From Circinella umbellata (Eukaryota > Mucoromycota > Mucoromycetes > Mucorales > Lichtheimiaceae): DNA of 64,000 bases. A model generated the notes under the pieces. The model was not told the origin of the DNA and did not search any database. It saw only the letters and a list, made by a program, of their open reading frames with translations. Numbering within the stretch: position 1 is the first letter of the stretch; each line of letters begins with the position of its first letter. Location: NCBI GenBank assembly GCA_025093555.1, contig JAIWNF010000057.1:215975-279974 (forward strand), given 5' to 3'. This document shows positions 1 to 11,068 of the stretch, one piece after another. The position numbers and the translations under genes were made by a program.

Positions 1-556
1 CTCCCACACTCTCTTTCTTATGCTAGCTCTAGCTTTTCCCCATACTGGGGTTTTTCAGTTATTGCCACAACCCCAATATCACCTTGTAAATATTATTATT
101 CTTTTCATTCTGTACCGCAAGGAAGCGACCATATACCCATAGGTGCAGGTCAATCTAGTCTTCCATAATAAATATAAATTTTAAACTAAGTATTTTCTAT
201 TTGAATCGATATTATTCCTTTTCTCTCTCTTTTCTACGTATTTCTAACAAGAAAAAAGTAAAGCTAACAATGTCACATATTACATCTGATTTAACTGAAA
301 AAATACTGCATATACTCAATTTATATATAATCGGTTTTCTTTGTAAATATAACGAATATTATATTTCATGCGTTCTTATACAAGTAGTTGTCCTTTTGGA
401 ATGGGATTTTACTGGATTTTTAAGTAATATCTTTTTTATGCCAATTTGTTGCCATAGAGTTTCAATTCCCGTTAAATTAGGAGGGCAATTTAGAAAGGAT
501 TTTTTGACTTGTACACAGATACCAATAGAATACACGCTTTTTTTTTTCTGTATGCT
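1..556. other. Intergenic, upstream of GPI18
   Basis: AT-rich sequence with no supported gene. An open frame from 201 reads through but has low-complexity, non-protein-like composition. The region probably contains the promoter and leader of the GPI18 gene. An in-frame upstream ATG at 509 could extend that protein by 16 residues. Confidence 0.5.
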
Positions 557-2290
557 ATGAGAACTTTGAATCATGTATATGCATTTGCCATCGCGTCACG
601 TTTAACAACAATCACCATTGCCATTCTATCTTATTTAACGACTGGAACTTATGATTCTTCTGCTGATATCCAACTCGCTTCTTCATCTTTAATTCAACGT
701 TGTCTTAGTGTATTTTTACGATGGGATGCTCTTTACTTTGTTCACATTGCGCGTCAAGGATATATTTATGAACAAGAGCATGCTTTTTTTCCCGGATTAC
801 CGTTAGTATCTCGGTACCTAGCACAAACAGGTTTGAATATAAATATATATATACAGCTATAACCACTTCTTAATTTGTGAGTAACAGTAATAATAAAATT
901 CTCTTTTTTATTTTATTTTCCCTTTTTGTCACTCTAGTATTCTCACCTATTCAGACTTATCTTGGTGAGCAACATACAATAATACTTGCTGGTGCTCTTG
1001 TTACAAATATATCATTTATTCTTGCTGCAGGATCCTTATTCAAGTAGGTTTATAAAGCTAGAATATAATTATACGTCTTATATGTATCAAGTGTGTATAT
1101 TTGTTATTAATTGAGAATAATATCAGATTGACACGTTCAATTTTCCCAGGTTATCCACAATTAGCCATCATATCATCAATTGCATTCTGTCTCTCACCAC
1201 CAAGTATGTTTATGTCGGCTTTGTATACTGAGTCACCTTTTGCTTTTTTAAGCTTTACTGGTATGCTTTGGTATTCTCAAAAACATTACCTTGGTGCTTC
1301 AATTCTATGGGGTATTGCATCCTCATTTCGATCCAATGCAATTGTCTATTCAGGTTTCTTCATGTATGATTTGATATTACGACGTATTGGAAAGGTATTA
1401 ATAATAAAGATAATAAGAATAATAAGTAGCAATAATTAAACGAAAGGAGAAAAATTATTTGCTTAATTTTTTTTTTAGTGTACAATGATTACTGGATTGA
1501 TCCGTTCAATTTTATATACTGCGATAACACTTTCTGGTTATACTGCTGTCCAATATTATGGATACCTCGAATATTGTCCTGAAAGACCATGGTGTACGCA
1601 AACAATACCAATGATTTATACTTTTGTTCAAAAAGAATATTGGTAAGAAATAAATAAAACCGACTTTTTATTACTGGGGTACGAAAAACGGAAAAGGAAT
1701 AATTTATTAAAGGTTTCCATCGCTTTTTTCTCGATTAAAAATTACAGGAACAATGGTTTTCTTGCATATTATGAAGTAAAACAAATTCCAAACTTTCTTC
1801 TCGCTCTTCCTATAATTTCATTGACGGTTGTTGGAATATGGAAATACGCTCAGTATGATTGGTTATGGTTCTGTTCATTAGGATTTTTATCATCAAAAGG
1901 TTTGTGTTGGGTTGGATGAGTTAGTCCCAAATAAGAAAAATAATTCCCTTCCAAAATTTATGTGTATAAAGCTCATCCTATTTGACTATCCCAATAGATC
2001 AAGTAAAGGAACCAACAATGAGTTATTCGAGCCGTCGAGCAGCACCTTTTATGTATTTATGGGGTTTATTATTACTTTATGCAGTAACATGCATGCATGT
2101 TCAAGTAATTATTCGATTTTTCACAGCACTGCCACCTCTTTATTGGTTCACAGCACAATTATGGATAAATGGATTCGGGAAACAAGGAAAGATAATGCAA
2201 CAATGGGTCGCAAAAATAGTATTAACTTATTATGTACTTTATGGTCTTGTTGGTATTGTTTTATTTGCTGCATTTTTACCACCAGCATAA
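557..2290 (+). CDS. GPI18: GPI mannosyltransferase 2 (PIG-V/Gpi18), 6 exons
   Basis: Predicted to add the second mannose to the GPI anchor precursor in the ER membrane. Exons are 557-830, 938-1043, 1127-1394, 1479-1642, 1748-1899 and 1998-2290. They join in frame into 418 residues, the usual length of the family. Family signatures visible are LRWDALYF with IARQGY and FFPGLP in exon 1, FSPIQTY in exon 2, RPWC in exon 4, QKEYWNNGFL across the exon 4/5 junction, IPNFLLALP in exon 5, and MHVQVIIRF in exon 6. Most of the chain is hydrophobic, consistent with a multi-pass membrane protein. The start could instead be the in-frame ATG at 509. The gene is convergent with the CENP-H-like gene, about 300 bp downstream. 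Motif assignment is from knowledge of the PIG-V family. Confidence 0.93.
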
Positions 2291-2590
2291 AAATTAAATA
2301 TTATATCTATATAAACGATATATATTCATATATCTAACACTTAATAGTAATAAATATTTTAATAATATTACAAAAAAAAGAGACCATTAAGATCATATAA
2401 TTATTTGTTAAAGATTATTATTTTTTATAGATGCATTGATGAGTATGAATGATGAACAAATTATATGACGGATAAGTGTGGGTTGTATGGATATAAGTAT
2501 AAATTTATGTACAATGTGTCATGGATGCGGAGGAGAAGGAAAAAGAAGTTAATATGTATGGTAAATAAGAACAGTAAAACATTCTCTTTT

Positions 2591-3667
2591 CTATTCCTCA
2601 AGTTCGTCACCAATTTCTTGCATGACTTGTAAATAATGATCATCATTTGTCCAATTGATATCACTTTCCAGAATCAAACCCTAATATTTATAATAAATAT
2701 TTTACTTATTAGATATTAAATAAATAAATGAATAATATTAGATAAAATTATTTTATTTACCATGAGTACATTCCGTGCAATTTCCAATCGATGTTGATGA
2801 TCACTAAGTCTATAAATATTTTTAAAGGATACTTAGGTTAAAAAAAACAATCCACTCTATCATGATTATTATCTTTGTTATTATCTTTTACCTTTCTGAT
2901 CTATCAGTTACTTGTGAAGCCATAATATCACGTTCATCATTAGCCTGTCGTTCAAATTCTAATAAAGCTTCATTTTTCGCATCTTGTATGGATTGAACTA
3001 ATTCTCGATTCTCTTGGTGACTTTCTATATACATAAAAGCAAAAGCAAAATCATTATTTTTTTTTTTTTCATATTTACCATGTTGAAATACAAAAATAGC
3101 AATTTTTACCAATAATTTTTGCTTGTGTTTGTGTTAACTCGGTTTTGACTTTACGTAACTGTTCAAAACCTTTCAAAAACAAACTCGTCAATTCATCGCG
3201 TTCATTAATTTTGATCTTGATTTCACGGCTAACATGAAACATATATATATACAGTTTAATTAAAACAAATATTTAATGTTTATATTTATCTAAAATTGAT
3301 TAGCTCACCTGCGTTCAAAAGAATCATGATCGACATTACCAGGATATAATGCTTTTAATACATTATGTGAAGCATCAATAGCTTGAGTTAAAGAATTTTT
3401 ACTCAAGTTGAATTGAGTCATGACGTCAAGTTTTTCTCGTAATTCGTCAATGACATCTTTATGTTTTTCAATAGTGTCCACAGGATTCGAATGTTCTTCG
3501 TCGTCTAAAATATCACGTACAGTTGATAACATCGTGTCTGGTTCGGGTGTAGGTTCCAGTGCTTGTTCATATTGTTCAATTTGACGTTTGAGCCAGTCAA
3601 TTTCACGTTGTGAATCGAGGACTTGCTTCTCTTTTGGTGTTAATAACTGATGTTCCTGATTCTGCAT
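2591..3667 (-). CDS. CENP-H-like kinetochore protein, 5 exons
   Basis: Exons (minus strand) are 3309-3667, 3110-3228, 2892-3024, 2761-2809 and 2591-2680, giving 249 residues, close to the length of CENP-H. The chain is mostly charged and helical with heptad-like coiled coil, for example near REIDWLKRQIEQYEQAL in exon 1 and KGFEQLRKVKTELTQTQ in exon 2. The C-terminus has GLILESDINWTNDDHY, which resembles the conserved CENP-H C-terminal motif (hydrophobic, S, then NW..D). If correct, it belongs to the constitutive centromere-associated network. All five splice joints keep the frame. It lies 173 bp downstream of FEN1 on the same strand and converges on GPI18. Another coiled-coil kinetochore or tethering subunit is possible; the name rests mainly on the C-terminal motif and the length. 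Confidence 0.55.
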
Positions 3668-3840
3668 ATTGTTACTATAGTGGAAAGGGGGAACTGAAAA
3701 AAAAAAATCCAGACGCGATATATAAATTAGGAAAAGAATGTTCTGAGTTATGTTTATTATGAATGATGAATTTATTATTGTTCAATATTGATGATAGAAA
3801 TAATGCAAAGTTTGGGGATGGTTTTCATATTTATGATATC

Positions 3841-5471
3841 TTATTTACGAGCCTTCTTTTTCTTGTCACTTCCTCTTCCTTTACTCTATTAAATAATAGT
3901 AATAATAATAATAATAATAATGAGTTATTCAGTAATGAACTGTTAATTTATATAAATGAAACATCGTTACCTCTGGTTTTCGTTTATTGTCAATTTTGGG
4001 TTTTGCGCTTGTTGGCTTAGATTTAAAGAAATCACTCATTCGACTTTGGGTAGCTGCCTTGACATTCTTGGTCAACTTTTCACAAGATTTACGTATTCTT
4101 TCCTCACTGTTATATGTGTAATTGAAAAATCAATCGAGTGTTTGCCAGCAGTCAAAACTTTTTTTCCCTCGCTCTTTTATACAGTCGATACCCTTTTACT
4201 TCATTTTACCTGAATCCTTTATCCTTGACCATAAAATCAACTACAGCTTCTACATCAGGTGCTTCCCACTTGAGTTCAACTTCCTTTCCTGGTTTTACAT
4301 CTGGCTTAATAAATAATTCACGGGCATCTGGATATTTCCAATCCTGAGGAACATTTTCACGTAACTTTTCAGGTAAATGTTCAATGGCTTTTTCAATTGA
4401 CTTGTGTTCTTTGATAAGACTATAAGCACGAGTAGGTCCAACACCTTTGATACTATCCACATAATCACAGCCCAACAAAATACATAAGTCTGTAAATTGG
4501 TTTTTATCCATTTCCAATCCTTCCAAAGCCTTATCCAAATTAATTTCATCAATAGGCATTTTACGTGCTTCAGAAAATGTAAGATGACGAAGTAAAGTGG
4601 GTGTACCGAAAGTTAATGTGTCCATATCTTCTGAGGCAGCAGCATAAACGAGTCCAGCTTTAGCTAATTCAGCACACTGTGCTTCGGCTTCACATGGTGC
4701 TTCAACATAAGGAATACCCATCAATTTTAATAATTTTTTACATTCGTCGTTATGTTCTTTTGTAACTCGGACTGTACGTTTGGTATAACGAGCAACTTCT
4801 TCGGTAGTACCTGTTATAATTGTATATATAGTTCGATGTATACAGTTAGTTTTATTGTAGAAAAAAAAATATCGAGAAGGGAAAAGTGGAAAGTGAAGAA
4901 GTATTATAAACGTACCAACTTCATTTGCTTCTTCCAAATTGGCCTGGGCTTCCTCTTTACGCGCTTTTCGTTTTGCAAGCTATATATTTTAGATATTACA
5001 AAAGCATATATGTGTATGTGGTTTAAAGTAAATAACGATCGTACAGATCCATAGCTGATTTTATCGTTTATATATATACCTCGCCTGATTTCAATAATGG
5101 TGGTCGTCCGTCAAATACGTATACAGGTTTGATACCATTTTCAACCATTCGTACAGTTCGATAAAACATACCCATAAGATGACTATATATATACATTAGA
5201 TCAAACATAAAAGGAAATTGTCGTTCTTCTCTAATTGATCTATTATATTATAGATTTGTTCTTTTTTTTTTTTTTTTTTTTACCTGGTGGTCTCCCCTGC
5301 ATCGTTGGTAAGCATTTGACCGTCTTGTTGTCTGACAGCGATCATAAACTGATAAATACTCATGGAGGCATCAATAGCAACTTTACGGCCAAAGTAACTT
5401 GAAATTTCATTACTTCTAATAGCACCTGGTGCATGCTCTGAAATGAGTTTGGTGAGACCGTGAATACCCAT
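3841..5471 (-). CDS. FEN1: Flap endonuclease 1 (FEN1/Rad27), 6 exons
   Basis: Structure-specific 5'-flap endonuclease for Okazaki fragment maturation and base excision repair. Exons are 5284-5471, 5080-5182, 4916-4979, 4210-4810, 3971-4106 and 3841-3885, giving 378 residues against about 380 for the family. The start [10 protein letters not shown] is canonical, since the mature N-terminal Gly is functional. Metal-binding acids are all present: VAIDASMS (about residue 34), VFDGRPP (about 86), EAEAQCAEL (about 158-160), SEDMDTL (about 179-181) and GCDYVDS (about 233). The H2TH region is [14 protein letters not shown]. Near the C-terminus QSRMSDFF is a PCNA-interacting PIP box, followed by a basic KKKKARK tail typical of a nuclear signal. 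The last exon of only 45 bp encodes that tail. I see no disruption. Confidence 0.97.
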
Positions 5472-7881
5472 GATTTATGCTTTTGGTTTGAGAAAGGAAC
5501 GAAAAAAAAAAAGAAATCAACGCGTTGTGCAAAAAGATAAATTTTCGCGCAGAGCGCGTAAAAAAATTTGATTGGCCAAAACTTGACTAAATGAAACAGT
5601 TCGTATCATAGTGGGATAAATGTGAACTTCATCCAGGTACGTCGAATTTACATACAACTCAAAAATTTATTATATATATATGTGTGTGTGTATGAAATAG
5701 CATAGGGATATGAAATAAGCCATTTTTTTTGGACAGCAGGTAGGGGTTGGTTTTTCATTTTATGCTTTAGAATTAAAGAAGTTCTTTGCAATTGCATTCC
5801 TCCTATCACTAACATAGGTTATATGTTGAGTAATAATCTCATCATCCTTCCTGCCAACCACTAGTAAATAAATTAAAAAGTGCACCAAGCAGCTCTTTCC
5901 TTATAAACCGGCAGTAACCATGTGCATGTACCCCATGTTTATCACGAGAAATATCCTGAGCAGCACGATTCACTTTTGCGTAATTTAGTCAAAATATTTC
6001 TTAACGTATTGGAGCACAGTGAACACATGTTATGAAATTGGTGGCAGCGAAAAGCAATAATAGTGTGTTCACTTTATAGCTACTAGGTTCTTAAATTACG
6101 ATGACTTCTTATAATAAGCTAAAAGTTGGATCAAGTACATTGATTTTTTTTTCAGCAACCGCTATGAATGTAATTCATATAAACATTCTATGTTAGTTAT
6201 CAGATCAATGTTTGTTTGCCACTTTTTTTTTAAAATATTTCACTTTGAGTAAAATATATCGCACTAGGTCTCAAATAAATATACATGTAGAGTGTTTTAT
6301 TTTCTTGATTGTGATGGTATGGTTTTCAATATGACACCTATAATAATATTTTATTATAGTTAAATATTTAGTGTAACACATCTCGTAAAAGTAATAGTTT
6401 ATTTTCTAGCGCAAGAAGTTGTCAAAATACTATTTAATCTATTGCAATTTTACACAATAATCAGATTTTTTCCATTTTATATATATTTATAAGGAAATAC
6501 GAAATGTCGCTATTGTCCCATTTTTCTTTTACACACCAAGAACCGTATGTAAAAAAATATAGGATATATTTTTTAGCGGAGGCAAAAAAAAAAAAAGCGC
6601 GCGCCATCATACAAGTCTTTGATCCAGCTTTCTCTTGAAACGTGATCAGCGGAAACTTAATAGTAATATTACAGCAAGAAAGAGCGATTTTGATCTCAAT
6701 TGTAATAAAGTAACTTTTTAAAATTCCCCATTCAATTTCTACCACTGTGTTTTATCAATACAAGTAATACCTTGGGATTTCCATTATCACTAAAATATAT
6801 TATTGAATTCCTTTCGACTATTTGATTATTGCTTTAGGTTAAAGAAAGAGAATAAAAACGCTATTTATTACTTGTTACGTACACATATAAGATTTCCCAT
6901 CACTGTTAACTGAAAGAACAAAAATAGAAGGTACTGACGTTACAAAAAAAAATATTCATATCATGGTTGTACAAAACTGTTTATAGGTGCTCTTGGCTTG
7001 GTGCCAGTTTGTAAGAATGAGGGGGGGTGGGAAGGAGCGGAAGAACATAATTGAGTAAACTATTATACACCATAATATATTATCCTATATCGATATAAAA
7101 TCAGTGTTATCATTCATTATAGTTATAAAAAATCGCCATTGTTAAAGACAATAAAAACCAAATAAAAATAGATAATAAGCTGTCATTATTACCATGGTTT
7201 CACTTGGACACAACCGATTATTTGTAGTATAGCAATAACGTTTATTTCTTGTAATGCAGCAAAAGAGCTCCGCACAGAAAATCAAATTTTGCATTTAGTA
7301 CATTAGCACATATAAACAGATAGTGGAATCATCTGCTGAAGCTGAACCCACAGTATCCCACAGTTGATTTCAAGGGCGTACCAATCAACTACGAAAGCAG
7401 CAAAAATGTAAAAAAAAAAAAAAAAAAAAAAGATGCATGAATGGATTTCTTTTAAAGCTTATAGAGTTTTGTTATATGATGTCATTTTAATTATTACAGA
7501 ATCAAAGAGGCTTTGTTTCCTGTACAGTACTTGAAAAATAATATATATGAAGAAAAGAGTGACAAAAAAAAGTAGAAGAAAAGATAATTAATATTTTGTG
7601 CTATAAGTTTCGGCTTGGAGATTCTTCGTTCCCCTTCTCTTCTAACACCCCCCAACAACAACTATTATTCTCCCCTTTTGTTATTGCGTAGTTACCCACT
7701 CATTTTTTTTTATTCCTTTTATACATAAATAATAATATTCCCTCTTTCTCTCTCTCTCTTTTTTTATTTTTATTTTTACTCCACACTTTTTTGTTTTACA
7801 TTCATCTTACTTTTTTTTTATTACTTGGACACTTTTTTTGATAGTCTTTTTTTTTTTTATTAATATTTTATAAATACAACA
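5472..7881. other. Intergenic, no gene seen
   Basis: A 2.4-kb AT-rich stretch between divergently transcribed FEN1 and the FHA-RING gene. It contains a 21-bp A tract near 7411-7431, short TA/TG repeats near 5672-5690, and a pyrimidine-rich run at 7720-7860 that probably belongs to the promoter and leader of the downstream gene. No convincing coding exon or RNA gene was seen. Confidence 0.6.
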
Positions 7882-9760
7882 ATGCTTACAGCAGCACTAT
7901 CCTCTCCAACAACTTCACGTCAAATAAGGTCGTCTACAACTACTTCCACGACAAATGAATTTAATTCATCAATCAATAATAATGACAATGCCAGAAATAA
8001 CGACACAACCATTTCAGAAAATAACGAACAGACTTCGCCACCACCCTCACCGCATATCCGTATTGTTCCTCATTTAGATTCACCTCGATCACTTGTATTT
8101 AGTGTCATTGAACGAGATGTACAAGAAAATGCCATTTTAAAAATAGGACGTTTTACGGAACGATTCTTATCACCCAATCGTATTACTTTTAGAAGCAAAG
8201 TAGTGAGTCGTGGTCACGCTGAAATATGGACAGAAGGAGGCAAGGTAAACCTATCTATTATATATTTCTTTTTTTTTTTTTTTTATCTATCGTTCTCTTC
8301 TTTTTCTGTTACTTTTTCTTTATGAGAGAAGAAATATAATAAGAAAATAGCGCGGGAAGGAGAAAATAGTTGGCCCTGAGAGAGAGAAAGATACCAAAAA
8401 AAAAGAAAGCTTATTTCTTTTTATGGCCATGAGAAGAGAGCATTTTATTTGCGTGTGTGTGTGTGTGTGAGAGAGAGATAAAATCGTTAGCATATTATAT
8501 TACATGTATATTATATATGATCCCTGATTTGATTAAAACTTTCCTTTTTAATTTCTGATGTAGTTTTTTATTCGCGATACTCGTTCATCATCAGGTACTT
8601 TTCTCAATCATGTCCGATTAAGTGCACCAAATCAAGAATCAAGACCTTTTCAACTTAAAGATGGTGATGTTGTCCAATTGGGTGTGGATTATCAGGGCGG
8701 TACTGAAGGTAAAATATATTTAACAATTTGCCATTGGATAAGATTGAATTTTGTAATACTCATGAAATAATATCATTATTACTAGAAATATATCGAGCCG
8801 TCAAGATGCGTCTTGAATTAAACCGGACATGGCAACATCAAACAAATACATTTAGGTATATATATTATTCTTGTTGCTTACTATAATTATCTATTTTTTT
8901 GAAGGGGGGGGAATGAGAAAACGATGATAGGGAACATCAATATGTTTTATAGATAGTGTCATATCATATCATTTTATATATCAATTCAAAAAGTTTATGA
9001 GAAAAAACAAAAACAAAAAACTGATGATCATATCCCGTGTTTCAGTTTGAATACGTTTCAGTCCTTGCGCAATTTGACCACACCGCCAAACAACGTCAGT
9101 GTACTTGATACAGCCATGAGTAGTGATGGTAATACTGGAGCATCAGCAGCCGCTATTGCAGCAGCGGCAGCGGCAAACGGCGGTGAGTCGGCGGATCGTG
9201 AAAATATACATATCGAAGATTGTTGCATTTGTCTTTATGCAATTGCACCTTTCCAAGCCTTATTTGTAGCACCTTGTTCCCACACATTCCATTTTAAATG
9301 CTGTCGACCTTTGTTGCAAAGTTATCCTGGATTTTTATGTCCTTTATGTAGAAGCTACGCAGATCTTGATGCTAGTGTAGCAATAGAAGCTACGGAGGTA
9401 AATAATAGCTTTAGAGAAAATTCGTATATGCTTAAGGAATATAAACTCATTGGAGAGTAAATTACTTTCTTTATATCATTGTTTGTAACCTTATTTCAGG
9501 TCCTTCAAATGTTAAAAAAACGAGCACAAGAAGAAAATGCTGAGAGCGAACCATCTGCTTCAACATCTCCACCACCAGAAGAATCGAAACCTACAGAATG
9601 CGTTTCCACTTCAGAAGGTAACATATAGATAAAAAGAATACCACTTTTATTGTTATTAATAAATGTAATTAGATTTAACTAAAAATAAACTTTTATAATT
9701 TCTATAGAAAATGCAACTACTTCTGCTGCCCCTGTTGCTGCATCAGCATCGTCAACGTGA
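7882..9760 (+). CDS. FHA-RING E3 ubiquitin ligase (Dma1/Chf-type), 6 exons
   Basis: Exons are 7882-8244, 8564-8708, 8786-8855, 9046-9397, 9500-9617 and 9708-9760, giving 366 residues. An N-terminal low-complexity Ser/Thr/Asn segment is followed by an FHA domain (about residues 70-180) with KIGRFTERF, VVSRGHAEIW and DTRSSSGTFLN, the phosphothreonine-binding loops. A RING finger (about 255-305) follows, with CCICLYAI, APCSHTFHFKCC and CPLCR. The tail is acidic and Ala/Ser-rich. FHA plus C-terminal RING is the layout of fungal Dma1/Dma2, which act in the spindle checkpoint and septin/mitotic exit control. The role here is inferred from that family. An Ala-rich tract (AAAIAAAAAA) sits just before the RING. 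The gene is preceded by a pyrimidine-rich leader. Confidence 0.92.
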
Positions 9761-10339
9761 CCTAATAAAAAACCTTCTTTTTTCGTTCATATATCCAATA
9801 GCTTATAACTCGATTTCATCAAACATAACATCACTATTAAAAAAATACGTACGCGTACACTCTAAATAGTAATAGCATTGTAAACTTTTTTTTCTCTCTC
9901 TTTCTCCCTCCTCTTTATAATTCCTTTTTCTTTCTTTTTTTCTTAAGTCACATATAACTTGATATATACCATCTTCAATCCCTCTATTTTTATCTGTTGA
10001 ATTGTTCACTCTTTTTCTTAAACTATTGTTTCATCCCGAAAGATATATATATATAAATATATATATATAAGTGTGACATAAAAACCTAAACACTAAACAC
10101 TTTTATGCTTCAGTAAATTTCTTTTTGCTGATCAATTATTTTTCGTTTCCAAAAAAAAAAGACAAAAAAGTTTCGTTCTGTTGGTCTGTTGCATTTGTTG
10201 ATTGTCGCGTTGAAATATTGCCAAAAAATAAAATAAAAATAAAAACCCAAAAAACAAAAGATAAAAAAAATAATAATATATGGTCATGGTTTGAAAAATA
10301 GAGTAAATAACTTTATATATATAAAAAGTTACAATACAT
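9761..10339. other. Convergent 3' intergenic region
   Basis: AT-rich 3' flank shared by the FHA-RING gene (+) and eL32 (-). It contains T-rich and TA-repeat tracts (near 10046-10070) suitable for polyadenylation. No coding potential is supported. Confidence 0.5.
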
Positions 10340-10847
10340 TTATTCTTGCGAGCGAAGACGAGCACCGGCGTTAACAACCTTGACGTTAAGTTGAGCAGCA
10401 CGTTCGAGAATTTCGACACGCTTCTTGGAAGCGACGTTGTGAGCAATTTCAGCGGCATAGGTGCGGTTGTGCATCAACAACAATTCAAGTTCCTTGACAT
10501 TGTTGACGGTGAACTTCAAGAAACCATTAGGCATCATGTGGCGGGTCTTCTTGGCGGAACCGTAACCGATCTTGGGCATGGGGATTTGACCCTTGAAACG
10601 ACGACGGACGGGACCATCGATACCCTTGGGCTTTCTCCATGATTCCTAATTATAATAATAAGAATTGAAAATTTAAAATGTTAATATTGCTATGCATATA
10701 TGAAAATATATATATATATATATATATATATTCCCTCCTTCAATAATTATAACTTACACCAACGCGGGCGAAACGGTCGGATTGATGGCGCTTGAACTTG
10801 GCAGTGCGCTTCTTGACGATCGTGTGCTTAACAGCAGGAGTGACCAT
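10340..10847 (-). CDS. RPL32: 60S ribosomal protein eL32 (L32), 2 coding exons
   Basis: Structural protein of the large cytosolic ribosomal subunit. Coding exons are 10758-10847 and 10340-10645, giving 131 residues, normal for eL32. Clear family segments are [83 protein letters not shown] and the C-terminal ARLRSQE. Codon use is biased and more GC-rich than the neighbours, as expected of a highly expressed gene. The single coding intron has a GTAAGT donor. A further intron probably lies in the 5'UTR, since an acceptor TTTTAG ends two bases before the ATG. Confidence 0.97.
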
Positions 10848-10849
10848 GA

Positions 10850-11068
10850 CTAAAATTTTAAAAAGAAAAAATTCAAACCCGAATTGAGTTATTTTTTCAA
10901 CAATCTAAATATTCAACTTTTATGATTCTGTTTTCCCCCCGTTGAAATAATTCGATCACATCGTAAACGTTTCGTAAAATATTGTTGATATGTCGTCTTA
11001 TTGTAATAGATTGATGATCTAAACGGGATAGATGAAATCATATAAATGGATGGATGCATATATCTTAC
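10850..11068 (-). other. Probable 5'UTR intron of RPL32
   Basis: On the minus strand a strong donor GTAAGA at 11068 and an acceptor AAATTTTAG ending at 10850, two bases before the eL32 ATG, define a 219-bp intron. Introns next to the start codon are common in ribosomal protein genes, where they often raise expression. This is inferred from splice signals only. Confidence 0.55.

Noticed and set aside
201..560. 119-codon open frame before GPI18
   Set aside because: Composition is low-complexity, it overlaps the GPI18 start in another frame, and no motif or splice partner is seen.
10346..10642. Plus-strand open frame of 98 codons
   Set aside because: It is the antisense shadow of the strongly coding eL32 gene.
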